From contig NZ_JACCCW010000002.1 of assembly GCF_013410065.1 (NCBI RefSeq), forward strand, positions 1,488,001 to 1,552,000: a DNA stretch of 64,000 bases, in the 5' to 3' direction. The stretch's first letter is position 1, and every line of letters starts with the position of its first letter. Below, piece after piece: positions 53,436 to 63,015 of the stretch. The notes under the pieces are model-generated. The model saw only the letters and a program-made list of their open reading frames with translations, was not told the DNA's origin and did not search any database. The position numbers and the translations under genes were made by a program. This DNA comes from Granulicella arctica (GTDB lineage Bacteria > Acidobacteriota > Terriglobia > Terriglobales > Acidobacteriaceae).

Positions 53436-55058
53436 TCAAGGCAGTTTGGTTTCAAATAGATGAAAGCGCCGTTCAAGCTCCCACTCATCTGCCGCTTTTT
53501 CATTTCTATTCAAAAACGTCGCGCACTCTTTGCTTGGAGTACCGACTCCCAGCGGTTGCTTTGCACAAGCGTTCACCACGCGAAAATGCCGATCAGGCAC
53601 CGCCCAAAGGCTTTGTCCTGCCGCAAAGCTGTGTTCCATCGATGCTCTAACTATCTCTTTCAACTGCGGATAGGTGAGATTGAACTCAATCACAGCTCGC
53701 TTATATTCGTTGGTTAGATTCGTTCGGGACACCCCTTCATCGTCCGTGGACAACGCAATTGGAACGTTTGCAGCCATATAAAGAGGAAGCGGGTGAGACC
53801 GTCCTGCAACTCCAAGGATCACCTCATTCGAGGTCAGGTTGACCTCGACCAGTACGTGCCGTGCGGCTAACTCTTTGAGCAATGCCTTTGGCTCGTCCTC
53901 GTACATAATATCTACGCCATGGCCTATTCGTTCTGCATGACCTACATCAACAGCATCGTGTATATGAAAGCGCAACCCTTCGGGGCGCACAAGCCCCGGA
54001 GCCAGTTCTCCGGCGTGCAGGCTGATGTGCACTTTGGGATAGATAGAATGCAGATAATCAAGCATGCGCATCTGCCTTTTGTACTCGCTCATGGAAAAAT
54101 AGGCGTCTTCGGGTTGCACGAAATTGATGCCAACGACATTAGGTTCCACTGAGGCAACTTCAAACCCCAACAGGGTTTGAGCAAATACCTGCTGGGGAGT
54201 GTTATTGCGAAGTATCTGGTAGAGATAACGGATCTTGACTGCACAGCTTTGGTGAGCGTCTTTTTGTCCACAATGTTCGATACGATTCCTAACTTCAAGG
54301 GCTTCATTAAGCTCCTTTCGGTCCGTAGCGACCTCGTCGCGGAGACCATGAGCGAAGAGTTGATCTCGCAAGCGATCCAACTCACCTTTCGAGCTTCCGA
54401 CGATCGACTCCTCACTGCTCCGGCTACTACTGACACCACCGGGCCATCCGAGCCTCGTGCCGATTTCGGCGGCCTTAGAAAAAGATGGCGTTTGCATGAT
54501 CTCTAGATATTGCTCGTTCTGCGCCGCAGCACGATTCGCGAGTTCATCCAACCATTCTCCCTGGTGGTTCGCTTCCAGTTCGTTGAAGCGGTCAAATGTA
54601 GCAAAGAACTGGTCGTGAGCGGCTAAGCCGTTTGATGGCACAAAACCACGCATAGAAAGAGAATCCAACATACTGTCGTAGAGTTTCTGGTCCTGAAACG
54701 CCACTCCAGCCGGGACAGCTCCCTTTTCACACAATGGCCTCTGGGGAAGATGTTGTGTCATACCGACATTCTTTACGAGACTGAGGCTGCTGACATTAAT
54801 GCAGAGGTTATCGTCCTTCGCCTCTGTCAAAAATGTTTCTGCGTAGATCCCGCCGGACAGATGCACATGCAGATCTGCCCCTTTGGGCATTCGCAAAAGA
54901 AACCCATAAAGTGCAAGCGGGTTGCGCTTCGCTAGATTGAACACACGTGTAGCCTGCCGTTCCAGGTCAGTGTATTGTTTTTTGGGATAAGGCTGCGAGA
55001 CTGCGAGACTGCAGGACAAGACCAGAAATACGAGCACGCGACAAGCTGGAGGCACCAT
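53436..55058 (-). CDS. Secreted adenosine deaminase (ADGF-like)
   Basis: The 540-residue protein has a signal peptide (LVFLVLSCSLAVSQPYP) and the metal-dependent deaminase motifs: MPKGADLHVHLSGGIYAET (HxH metal site), ISLHAGE (catalytic Glu), ERIGHGVD and STDDEGVSRT. The size and N-terminal extension fit extracellular adenosine deaminase growth-factor types rather than the ~340-residue cytoplasmic enzymes. It turns adenosine into inosine outside the cytoplasm. It lies near the NUP gene and the AzgA-like pseudogene, giving a purine-salvage theme. Confidence 0.9.
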   Translation of the reverse strand: MVPPACRVLVFLVLSCSLAVSQPYPKKQYTDLERQATRVFNLAKRNPLALYGFLLRMPKGADLHVHLSGGIYAETFLTEAKDDNLCINVSSLSLVKNVGMTQHLPQRPLCEKGAVPAGVAFQDQKLYDSMLDSLSMRGFVPSNGLAAHDQFFATFDRFNELEANHQGEWLDELANRAAAQNEQYLEIMQTPSFSKAAEIGTRLGWPGGVSSSRSSEESIVGSSKGELDRLRDQLFAHGLRDEVATDRKELNEALEVRNRIEHCGQKDAHQSCAVKIRYLYQILRNNTPQQVFAQTLLGFEVASVEPNVVGINFVQPEDAYFSMSEYKRQMRMLDYLHSIYPKVHISLHAGELAPGLVRPEGLRFHIHDAVDVGHAERIGHGVDIMYEDEPKALLKELAARHVLVEVNLTSNEVILGVAGRSHPLPLYMAANVPIALSTDDEGVSRTNLTNEYKRAVIEFNLTYPQLKEIVRASMEHSFAAGQSLWAVPDRHFRVVNACAKQPLGVGTPSKECATFLNRNEKAADEWELERRFHLFETKLP

Positions 55059-55502
55059 GAAACGTCTATCCTCACAATTAATTCCAAGCCGACAGAATTA
55101 ATTCAGTTTATCGTCCGACGACAGGACGAAGGAGTGTCCCGGAGTAATGCCACCCATGATACGGGTTTCGGTTGCAGGGAAGATTCCCCGCCAGGCTACA
55201 TGTGATGCTTGATCGCATAACATCGTAGGGTCAATAGAGGGGTATGCGGGGGTATCACTACAGCACGATACTGTCAGTTCTCCCTATGGATAGGGATAAA
55301 TGCATATTGTTTGGGGCTGAAGCTTCCGGGACTCAATGTCAGCAAGGTGTTGCCGCGTGACCGATATAGCTTCGACCAGGATTATTTCTCACAACCTCAG
55401 CAATAGCGATCTCTCGGTTAGAGAGGCAATCGTTGGTATCGTGTCACGCTATTCTGGAATCATTCCATTTCATCATCCGCCAGTCGAAGAGGAAAAGACC
55501 CG
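55059..55502. other. Divergent gap, adenosine deaminase / purine permease pseudogene
   Basis: About 440 bases with no supported gene. It holds the promoter of the deaminase gene and perhaps the former promoter of the permease. I saw no purine riboswitch (no matching loop pair). Confidence 0.4.
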
Positions 55503-56807
55503 TTGCCCTTACGCACCCGTCTCGAGCGCTACTTCCATTTCGCTGCCGATCGTACTAACTGGCGCACAGAGACCCTCGCTGGCCTCACCACCTTCATCAC
55601 AATGGCCTAAATCATCTTCGTGAACCCGGCGATCCTCAGCGAGACGGGCATGCCCATCGCAACCGTCACCACCGCGACCTGAATCTGCGCTGGCTTCGGT
55701 AGCATCCTCATGGGAGTCATCGCCAACTACCCGCTCGCTCTTGCTCCCGGCATGGACCTCAACTCCTACTTCACCTACTCCGTCGTCAAAGGCATGGGAG
55801 TTCCCAGGCAGACCGTCCTCGGTGCCGTTTTCCTCTCCGGAGTTATCTTCCTCCTGCTCGCCTTTACTGGATTGCGCCAACGCCTCGTCGCCGCAATCCC
55901 TCACCAGCTTCACGCAGCCGTAGCCGGCGGCATTGGCCTCTTCATCGCCTTCATCGGGCTTCGCAACGCAGGCATCATCATTCCAAGCGTTGCTACTACC
56001 GTGACGCTCGGAAACCTCCGCGTACTCCAAACAGCCCTCGCCCTTTTCGGCCTCGTGCTCATCTGTGTGTTGCAAGTGATGCGCGTCCGAGCCTCCATGC
56101 CCATAGGCGTCTTCGGAACAATGCTCGCGGGCTTGCTCGTCCATCAACTCCACTGGCATCCCACCACCTTCGATCTTGGTGCGATCCGTGCCGCCGCATT
56201 CCACCTCAACACCCGGAGAGTTCTGCACATCGGAACCTTCGAGATCGTCTTCGCCTTCCTCTTCGTCGATCTCTTCGACAACATCGGCACGCTCGTCGCT
56301 GTCACTTAGCGCGCTGGACTCATCTCCAAAGATCACACGATCCCCCGGCTCAACCGTATATTCTTCGCTGACGCCACCATCGTCGGCTCGCTCTCGGGAA
56401 CCAGCACCGTCACCAGTTACATCGAGTCCTCTGCCGGAGTAGCGGCAGGAGGCCGCACCGGCGTCACCGCCATCGTCACCGGCCTGCTCTTCCTCGCTTC
56501 CCTCTTCGTCGCCCCCCTCGTTGGGGGCCCCACCTACGCCACCTCGCCAGCCCTCATTCTGGTCGGCACCCTGATGGTCGCCAGCATCGATACCATTGAG
56601 TGGGACGAGACCACCATCGCCATACCCGCCTTCTTCACCCTCATCACCATCCCGCTGACGTACTCCATCGCCAACGGCCTCAGCTTCGGCCTCATCAGCT
56701 ACGCCGCACTCCAACTGGTCACGAGGCGGGCACGCCGCCAGGACTGGATGCTCTACCTCGTCGCTATCCTCTTCCTCCTTCGCTTCTTCTTCCTCACTAA
56801 GTCGTAG
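55503..56807 (+). pseudogene. AzgA-like NCS2 purine (guanine/hypoxanthine) permease, three nonsense codons
   Basis: One uninterrupted reading frame (435 codons from TTG at 55503) gives a full NCS2 permease: RLERYFHFAADRTNWRTETL, AGLTTFITMA-stop-IIFVNPAIL, MGVIANYPLALAPGMDLNSY, ending LYLVAILFLLRFFFLTKS. Three in-frame stops break it: TAA at 55608 (where the family has Tyr, MAYIIF), TGA at 55680 (Cys/Ser position), TAG at 56307 (AVT-stop-RAGL). There are no frameshifts. Each is explained by one or two base changes, and all three stop types occur, so recoding is unlikely. It would have imported purines, matching its neighbours. Confidence 0.82.
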
Positions 56808-57226
56808 AACCTAGGGCAACGATGAGAGATTGTTGGCCATATGTTACGAGTGACTAAAATCAATCCACAGACTGAGGCAACTAGGGTAGCCAATGCTGAC
56901 CGTCGCCTTCGTCTGTTCAATCCTATGGCCGACCAAGCCAACACAGCAGCGAACTGCACGGTCTGAATAGATTGACTGGGCCGGATCGGCTTCTTGTGCA
57001 TTGGAGAGCAAGACTCAGGGAAGTTTGAGCGCAACCATGCTTCCCGAATATAGAGCGGCCTTATCTGTATCGACGACGGACTCTGTCCTGCCCGACGTTA
57101 AGTGCGAGATGCCCATGCATCGCCACTGGCACAGCAAACACAATTACTCGATCTAATGCCCATGAACGACTCATCTTGACGGTCACATCTTGACAATCAT
57201 ACCCTAGAAGACTAGTGTCAGTACCT
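56808..57226. other. Intergenic region upstream of the PadR gene
   Basis: About 420 bases with no supported gene. Just before the PadR gene there is a direct repeat of ATCTTGAC (57174-57181 and 57188-57195), the second giving a TTGACA; these may be promoter or operator elements. Confidence 0.4.
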
Positions 57227-57562
57227 ATGACGAATGCGAACACGGATGTGATTCAAGGCACGCTGGACATGCTGATCTTGAAGACGTTGAGTCTGCGGCC
57301 TCTGCATGGGTTTGGGATCGCGCGGAGAGTGGAGCAGATCTCGGATGGTGTATTCAAGGTGAACCCGGGCTCGCTGCTGACGGCGCTACAGCGGCTGGAA
57401 CGTGCGGGATGGCTGGACTCGGAGTGGTGCCAGACAGAGAATTCGCGGAAGGCAAAGTTCTACACCTTGACGGCGACGGGGCGGAAACAGCTAAGGGTGG
57501 AGACAACCGACTGGACGCGGCGGGCGGCTGCAATTGCGCGGTTACTCGAGATGGAGGGATAA
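57227..57562 (+). CDS. PadR family transcriptional regulator
   Basis: The ~111-residue winged-helix protein has the PadR-like opening DVIQGTLDMLILKTLSLRPL, HGFGIARRVEQISDGVFKV, and GSLLTALQRLERAGWLDSEW, ending in a short dimer helix. Such regulators typically sit directly before ADOP-type permease genes in Acidobacteriota, as here (5 bases to the next start). It should repress the permease operon, signal unknown. Confidence 0.9.
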   Translation: MTNANTDVIQGTLDMLILKTLSLRPLHGFGIARRVEQISDGVFKVNPGSLLTALQRLERAGWLDSEWCQTENSRKAKFYTLTATGRKQLRVETTDWTRRAAAIARLLEMEG

Positions 57563-57566
57563 CGGC

Positions 57567-60191
57567 ATGTCTCTTTGGCGGCAGCTACGGCATGGGTGGC
57601 GCGGTCTGAGGCATAGAACTCGGCGCGAGCAGGATGTTGCCGATGAGGTAGCACAGTACTTCGAGGAGGCCGAGGCCGACTGGAGAGAGCGCGGACTTTC
57701 TCCGGACGAGGCGAAGAAGGCGGCACGGAGAGAGGCCGGTAGCATGGCAATTGCACGCGAACAGGCGAACGAGTATGGGTGGGAAAATGGCGTCAAGCTC
57801 TTCATGGACGATTCGCGGTTTGCGGCACGACAGTTGTGGAAACATCCGGCGTTTACGGTGACGGCGGTGCTAACGCTCGCTCTGGGAATTGGGGCCAACG
57901 CGGCGATCTTTACCGTCGTGGAGCGTGTTCTGCTTGCTCTATTGCCCTACAAAAATGCTGAGAGATTGGCGGTTCTACAGACGCACCGAGGCGAAACGGG
58001 CAAGACTGTTCCGCGTGTGACAGGACCGGATGCGGCAGATGTTCGTGAGCTGGCCCAGACTCTGGAGGCGGTGAGTTTGTATAGTGTAGGCAGTCTTGGG
58101 GTGCAGTTGAAAAATCATGCTGCGTACACGGTGGTGACGATTGCAGATGCGAACTTTGCCCGAGTGTTCGGACTAAAGCCGGTGGCGGGACGTTTGTACA
58201 CCGACGGAGATGCGAAACATGCCGTTCTGGTGAGCGAGCATTTTGCGAAAGATAACTTTGGCACATCGCAAGCAGCGGTGGGCCAGGTGATGCGCGTGGA
58301 GGGCGAGCCGCTGGAGATCGTTGGCGTGCTTGGAGCGGCTTTCGATTTTCCCGACGGGACGCAAGTCTGGATGGCATCGCCAATGGTGCCTGAGTCAAAG
58401 TCGCGAACAGCTTTCAACTACAAGGCGGTAGCGCTGTTGCGTGGTGATGCGAACTTCGCCAGTGCACAAGCTGAGTTGAGTACGATCTCGGGCAGATTGC
58501 AAACAGCTTACGCGAAGGATAACCGCGGCAAAGAAATGAAGGTGCAGCCTCTGAAGGAGGCGGTGACGGGAGATTCGCGGCCGACACTGATGTTTCTTTG
58601 GGCATCGGCGGGGTTTATTCTGCTGATTGCTTGCGTGAACGTGATGCACTTGGAACTCGTGCGGTCGATGGAGCGGCAAAGGGAGCTAGCGATACGTAGG
58701 GCGCTGGGCGCGTCACGCTGGAGAGTGATGCAGCCGGTGTTTCTGGAAAGCATGCTCGTAGCAATCATTGGTGGCACAACGGGAGTGTTGTTAGCGTTTC
58801 CGACGGTGCAGGTGCTGGTGGCAATGGCTCCGCAGGAACTGCCGAGGACGAGCGAGATTCATTTGAATTTGCAGGTATTGGGATTTGCGCTGGGGCTATC
58901 GGTAATGGCTGCCGTGTTGTCGGCCATGTTGCCCGCGATGCGCGCCGCAAAAGAGGATCCGGCGGGGGCGCTCAAGAGCGATTCTTCGAGAGGCATGAAT
59001 CGGCAGAGCTCGGGACTTTTCCGTGGCGCGCTAGTCATGGCGGAGGTGGCGGCGACGTTTGTGCTGGCAGTGGGTGCGGGGCTACTGCTGCGGACGATGA
59101 TGACATTAAATGCTCGCGACATGGGGTATGAATCGCGGCAAATGCTGGTAGTGGATGCGGATGCTCCGGTGCAGGGCGAGACAGATACGCGGAAGGCTGT
59201 GCAGCACTTCAACGAAGTATTTACGCAATTGAGGCAGCTGCCTGGCGTGGAGCGCGTGGCAGGAGTGATGGGGTTGCCAACAGGAATCTACGGTTCAAAC
59301 GGGTACTACGAGACGAGAGGTGGGCTGCCGGTAGATGCTGATCATCCCGCATGGTCTAACTTCAGCGTGGCCAGCCCTGGATACTTCAGTACGATGGGAA
59401 TTCCGCTGAAACAGGGACGGGATTTTGAGTCGGAGGACACCCATGAGAGCGAGATGGTGGCAGTGATCAGCGAGTCGCTGGCACGTCGGAGCTTTGGCGA
59501 TGTTGATCCAGTCGGAAAGCAAATTCGTTGCGGGCTGGACTCTGACAAATGGATGATGGTGGTAGGCGTGGTAGGCGATGTACGGCAAGACTCTCCAGCG
59601 GAGAAGCCGGGGGCGACGTTGTACATGCCCATGACCCAGCATCCATTTTATGCGAACCAAATTCATGTGGTGCTGCGTACGGAAGTGACTCCGCTGACAC
59701 TGATGAGGGCGGTAGATGAGAGGATTGCACGGATAGACCCGCTGATTGCGCGCCGGTATACGACGATGGATGCAATGGTCGACAAATCGATATCGACGGA
59801 GAGGTTTCGCGCGGTATTGATCTCGTCGTTTGCGGGAGTGGGGCTGCTTCTCGCAATGCTGGGTGTGTACGGGACAGTAGCATACTCGGTGGCGCAGCGA
59901 AGGTTTGAGTTTGGAGTGAGAATGGCGTTTGGTGCAGAGCGTGGTACGATTCTGCGATCCGTACTAGGACATGCGACAAGGATGGCGTGCATGGGAATTA
60001 TGATTGGTGTGGCATTGAGCGTGGCTTTGGCACAGTTGGTGGAGAGCATGCTTGTTGGCGTGAGCCCGACGGATCCAGTAAGCCTGGCGTTGGTGTCGGC
60101 AATACTGCTGATAACAGCGCTCGGAGCGGCATTGGGCCCAGGGTGGAGCGCTACGCGGGTGACCCCAATGGCGGCCCTGCGGGCTGAGTGA
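57567..60191 (+). CDS. ADOP-type FtsX/MacB-like ABC permease
   Basis: The ~874-residue protein has an N-terminal cytoplasmic helical part (WRQLRHGWRGLRHRTRREQD), then KHPAFTVTAVLTLALGIGAN, two MacB-type periplasmic regions and paired FtsX cores (VNVMHLELVRSMERQRELAI, RRALGASRWRVM; final SVAQRRFEFGVRMAFGAERG). This is the acidobacterial duplicated orphan permease (ADOP) layout. No ATPase gene is near ('orphan'). GGAGGG upstream supports the start at 57567. Coupled to the PadR gene. Confidence 0.9.
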   Translation: MSLWRQLRHGWRGLRHRTRREQDVADEVAQYFEEAEADWRERGLSPDEAKKAARREAGSMAIAREQANEYGWENGVKLFMDDSRFAARQLWKHPAFTVTAVLTLALGIGANAAIFTVVERVLLALLPYKNAERLAVLQTHRGETGKTVPRVTGPDAADVRELAQTLEAVSLYSVGSLGVQLKNHAAYTVVTIADANFARVFGLKPVAGRLYTDGDAKHAVLVSEHFAKDNFGTSQAAVGQVMRVEGEPLEIVGVLGAAFDFPDGTQVWMASPMVPESKSRTAFNYKAVALLRGDANFASAQAELSTISGRLQTAYAKDNRGKEMKVQPLKEAVTGDSRPTLMFLWASAGFILLIACVNVMHLELVRSMERQRELAIRRALGASRWRVMQPVFLESMLVAIIGGTTGVLLAFPTVQVLVAMAPQELPRTSEIHLNLQVLGFALGLSVMAAVLSAMLPAMRAAKEDPAGALKSDSSRGMNRQSSGLFRGALVMAEVAATFVLAVGAGLLLRTMMTLNARDMGYESRQMLVVDADAPVQGETDTRKAVQHFNEVFTQLRQLPGVERVAGVMGLPTGIYGSNGYYETRGGLPVDADHPAWSNFSVASPGYFSTMGIPLKQGRDFESEDTHESEMVAVISESLARRSFGDVDPVGKQIRCGLDSDKWMMVVGVVGDVRQDSPAEKPGATLYMPMTQHPFYANQIHVVLRTEVTPLTLMRAVDERIARIDPLIARRYTTMDAMVDKSISTERFRAVLISSFAGVGLLLAMLGVYGTVAYSVAQRRFEFGVRMAFGAERGTILRSVLGHATRMACMGIMIGVALSVALAQLVESMLVGVSPTDPVSLALVSAILLITALGAALGPGWSATRVTPMAALRAE

Positions 60192-60280
60192 TGGTTAGAA
60201 GCACGCCCAAGGCGTTGCTACACCAAACGTTAAAAATGTACGCTAAGACTTGTCCAGGTCTGGCTCGCAGCTGGACTCCA

Positions 60281-60460
60281 TTAGCGTTTTCTCCTGCTTG
60301 CTGCTACTTCCTGTACTGATCGAACAAAAGCGCACAACGCTTTGGAGGCGAATTCAGTATCCCGAATTGCGAGGCCAAGCTCGCGATAAATGTGAGGCAT
60401 GATTGGAACCAGAGTCACTCCTGGAAAAGTTGCGGGAAAACAAAGAGGGGCACTAGTCGT
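60281..60460 (-). pseudogene. LysR-type regulator C-terminal remnant
   Basis: On the minus strand a frame reads ATFPGVTLVPIMPHIYRELG, LAIRDTEFASKALCAFVRSV, QEVAASRRKR and stops at 60281. The REL(A/G)(M/L)AxR...S.A..AFV..V pattern matches the end of LysR substrate-binding domains. The N-terminal helix-turn-helix is absent, and the upstream ~240 bases do not continue it, so it is a fragment. The rest of 60192-60965 has no supported gene. Confidence 0.4.
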
Positions 60461-60965
60461 GGTTGGCCTGGAAGACTATTGCGGAAGACATCGGCTCAGA
60501 GGTGGCATCATGAGGTTCATTGAATTTGCTTCCGGTTTCTCAGCAGCAAGGCTCACGCCAATCTCAAGACTTATCTGACGCTCTTGTTGCTTGGTTCGAC
60601 CGCTTTTATGCCGCCTAGAACAACGTTTCCGAGCCTTCATATACAGTTCGCTCGCCATCATTCCCTGCATCAATCTAGGCTTCCATCGCGGCAATTGCAT
60701 GTCTGCCTGCAAATAACTGCCTTTTACGAAAGGCTGGTGTAAACCTTATATAACGGTTTGGAAAGAACATACTTCGCGTCCGAGATGCATCGCAGAAAGC
60801 AAATCAAGTAACAACACCCGCCCCTAATAATCTCTCTCAAGAGCAAATGAATAGTCGGATTTTTCGCTGAAACCGCTATGATGCTGAACATTGGAGAGGC
60901 AAGAACCAAGCCAGATCAGTACACTGAATGTCCTACAGACCAAAAGCGACAAGAGGCGCCCGCCA

Positions 60966-62102
60966 ATGGATTCCATCACAGCAATGTCGAAACTCACAGA
61001 TATTCCGACTCTCACTTCGCATGAATCCGTTGCATCCAGGCCATCACGACCAAAGATCCGTCTCAACGGCATCGCGGCGATAGCGCTCATCTCATCCGCT
61101 CTGGCGCTGACCACTGCAGCGGAATGCCATTCCATCACCTATCCTCCTTCGCTGCTCTATGGCTTTGTGCTCTGGGGTTGGTGGGGCTGTGTCGGCAGCA
61201 TCTTTTGGAGACTTGGCCAACGCGCACCATCCGCTCTGGGCTTCTCGGCAAAATCCATTGCAACCCATCTGCTCCTCAGTTGTGTGCTTGGAGCCACGCA
61301 TCTCATGCTCTTGGGAAGCCTGGGATTTTCCATCGCTGACTGGGGAACACATGCGATGGCCCTTTCTATACGGACAAGCCTTCTCAATATCAACCGCTTC
61401 GGCCTGGAACTACTCATCTACGGTTTTATCTTCGGGATCACAGGAATCGTTCAGTTTCAGGTTCGCGCGCAACGTGACGCAATGAAGGCGTTGGAGCTGG
61501 AGAAGCAACTTTCCGCGGCTCATCTACGAGCGCTGCAAATGCAGTTGGAGCCACATTTTCTCTTCAACACCTTGAATGCGATTACGACCCTGGTTGAGTT
61601 TGGACGGCAGAAAGAAGCGGCCGAGATGCTCATGCATTTGAACTCCATTCTCAAAAGCACGCTCAAGCGGACAACGCCGGAGAAGGTTCCACTCTCGCAG
61701 GAGTTGGAGATCATCGAGAACTACCTCGCCATCGAACAAATCCGATTTGCTGATCGTCTGCATATCGAACTCAAGGTCGAACCCGGCGCATTGGACGGGC
61801 TCGTCCCTTGTTTTCTACTGCAACCTATTGTGGAGAATGCCATTCGACATGGCATCGCACACTGCGAACATGAGGGCAAAGTCGAAGTTTCTGCTCGCCG
61901 TAAAGGAGACTTCATGCATCTGCGGATACACGATAGCGGCCCGGGATCGAATGCTCAGAGCAAACCAGGACACGGCATCGGATTAAGTAATACGAAGGAT
62001 CGGCTCGCACATTTTTATCCCGGCGTATATGACATGACGGCGCAGCTTCTGGAGACAGACGGCTTCGAGGTTGCGATTAAAATTCCATACGAGCGCGGCT
62101 AA
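60966..62102 (+). CDS. LytS-type sensor histidine kinase (HisKA_7/His_kinase family)
   Basis: The ~378-residue protein has about four to six membrane helices, then a coiled segment and the His_kinase motif LQMQLEPHFLFNTLNAITTL, with the phospho-accepting His (~197). The ATPase N-box is CFLLQPIVENAIRHGI and the G-box GHGIGLSNTKDRL. The Met at 60966 is preferred to a TTG at 60891. It is directly followed (0 bases) by a LytTR response regulator, its partner. Confidence 0.9.
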   Translation: MDSITAMSKLTDIPTLTSHESVASRPSRPKIRLNGIAAIALISSALALTTAAECHSITYPPSLLYGFVLWGWWGCVGSIFWRLGQRAPSALGFSAKSIATHLLLSCVLGATHLMLLGSLGFSIADWGTHAMALSIRTSLLNINRFGLELLIYGFIFGITGIVQFQVRAQRDAMKALELEKQLSAAHLRALQMQLEPHFLFNTLNAITTLVEFGRQKEAAEMLMHLNSILKSTLKRTTPEKVPLSQELEIIENYLAIEQIRFADRLHIELKVEPGALDGLVPCFLLQPIVENAIRHGIAHCEHEGKVEVSARRKGDFMHLRIHDSGPGSNAQSKPGHGIGLSNTKDRLAHFYPGVYDMTAQLLETDGFEVAIKIPYERG

Positions 62103-62873
62103 ATGAAGCTGAAGGTCTTGATCGCCGATGATGAGCCATTAGCACGTGAACGGCTGCGGTTCCTTTTGTCTAGCGATGAGGAGATCGAGATCTGTGGTGA
62201 GTGTCGAAACGGAAAGGAGGTCGTCGCTACTCTGAAAGAGAAGCGATATGATGTACTCTTTCTCGATATACAGATGCCGGGCAGTAGTGGATTCGAAATC
62301 ATCGAGCAGGTTGGCCAGGCGAACATGCCCATCACAGTATTTGTAACGGCTCACAATCACTATGCAGTCAAAGCCTTTGAGGTTCACGCGCTCGATTACC
62401 TGACCAAACCGGTTGAGCCGGAGCGACTGCAGTCTGCCCTCCTGTGCGTGAAGGAGCGGATCATTTCGCAGGCCGCGATGGTCACTCAGGAGCAACTGAA
62501 ATCGGTGTTAGCTGTCTTGAGCGAGACGAGTAAGCGCGAAGAACATCCCAAACGTCTGCTCGTGCACAATGGGACGAAGGACTCATTCGTCTCTATCGAA
62601 GATATCGAGTGGATTGAGGCCGCAGATTACTACTCTTGTCTGCACGTCGGAACAAAAAAATTCATGCTCCGCGAGACAATCAAGCAGCTTGCGGATACTC
62701 TCGATCCTAGAAAATTCGTGCGCGTCCACCGCTCCGCGATCGTGAACATCGACCATGTCCGTGAAATCCTCCGCGAGGGACGGAACGAAGGCTGGATTGC
62801 CCTGTCGAGCGGGCATCGATTGAAGATGAGCAAAGTCGGATGGCAGAACCTTCTGGCCGTAAGCCGCAAATAA
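62103..62873 (+). CDS. LytTR-type response regulator
   Basis: The 256-residue protein has a receiver domain (IADDEPLARERLRFLL, phosphoacceptor Asp55 in FLDIQMPG, Lys in YLTKPVEP) and a C-terminal LytTR DNA-binding domain (~150-253, DIEWIEAADYYSCLH, RVHRSAIVNIDHVREI). It is the partner of the LytS-like kinase; the next gene downstream (63016, a TonB receptor) is a candidate target. Confidence 0.93.
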   Translation: MKLKVLIADDEPLARERLRFLLSSDEEIEICGECRNGKEVVATLKEKRYDVLFLDIQMPGSSGFEIIEQVGQANMPITVFVTAHNHYAVKAFEVHALDYLTKPVEPERLQSALLCVKERIISQAAMVTQEQLKSVLAVLSETSKREEHPKRLLVHNGTKDSFVSIEDIEWIEAADYYSCLHVGTKKFMLRETIKQLADTLDPRKFVRVHRSAIVNIDHVREILREGRNEGWIALSSGHRLKMSKVGWQNLLAVSRK

Positions 62874-63015
62874 CATTTGCTCATCAAACGTGGAATTCCG
62901 TCCATAGCATTCGCTGCATAAGAAGACTTCCTCGCTGCATGGTTCTATCGCTCCCCTGCAAACTACTCGATTAGATTCTCTACGTCGGAGAGAGTGGTGC
63001 AGAGGCGATCAATCG

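Noticed and set aside
55509..56714. Long minus-strand ORF (401 codons), very acidic
   Set aside because: It is the antisense shadow of the purine permease pseudogene; composition (Glu/Asp/Gly/Ala repeats) reflects GC-rich codon bias, and no domain is present.
55503..56807. Selenocysteine or programmed readthrough of the permease
   Set aside because: All three stop types occur and the positions hold ordinary residues in the family; no SECIS-like hairpin was seen next to the TGA.
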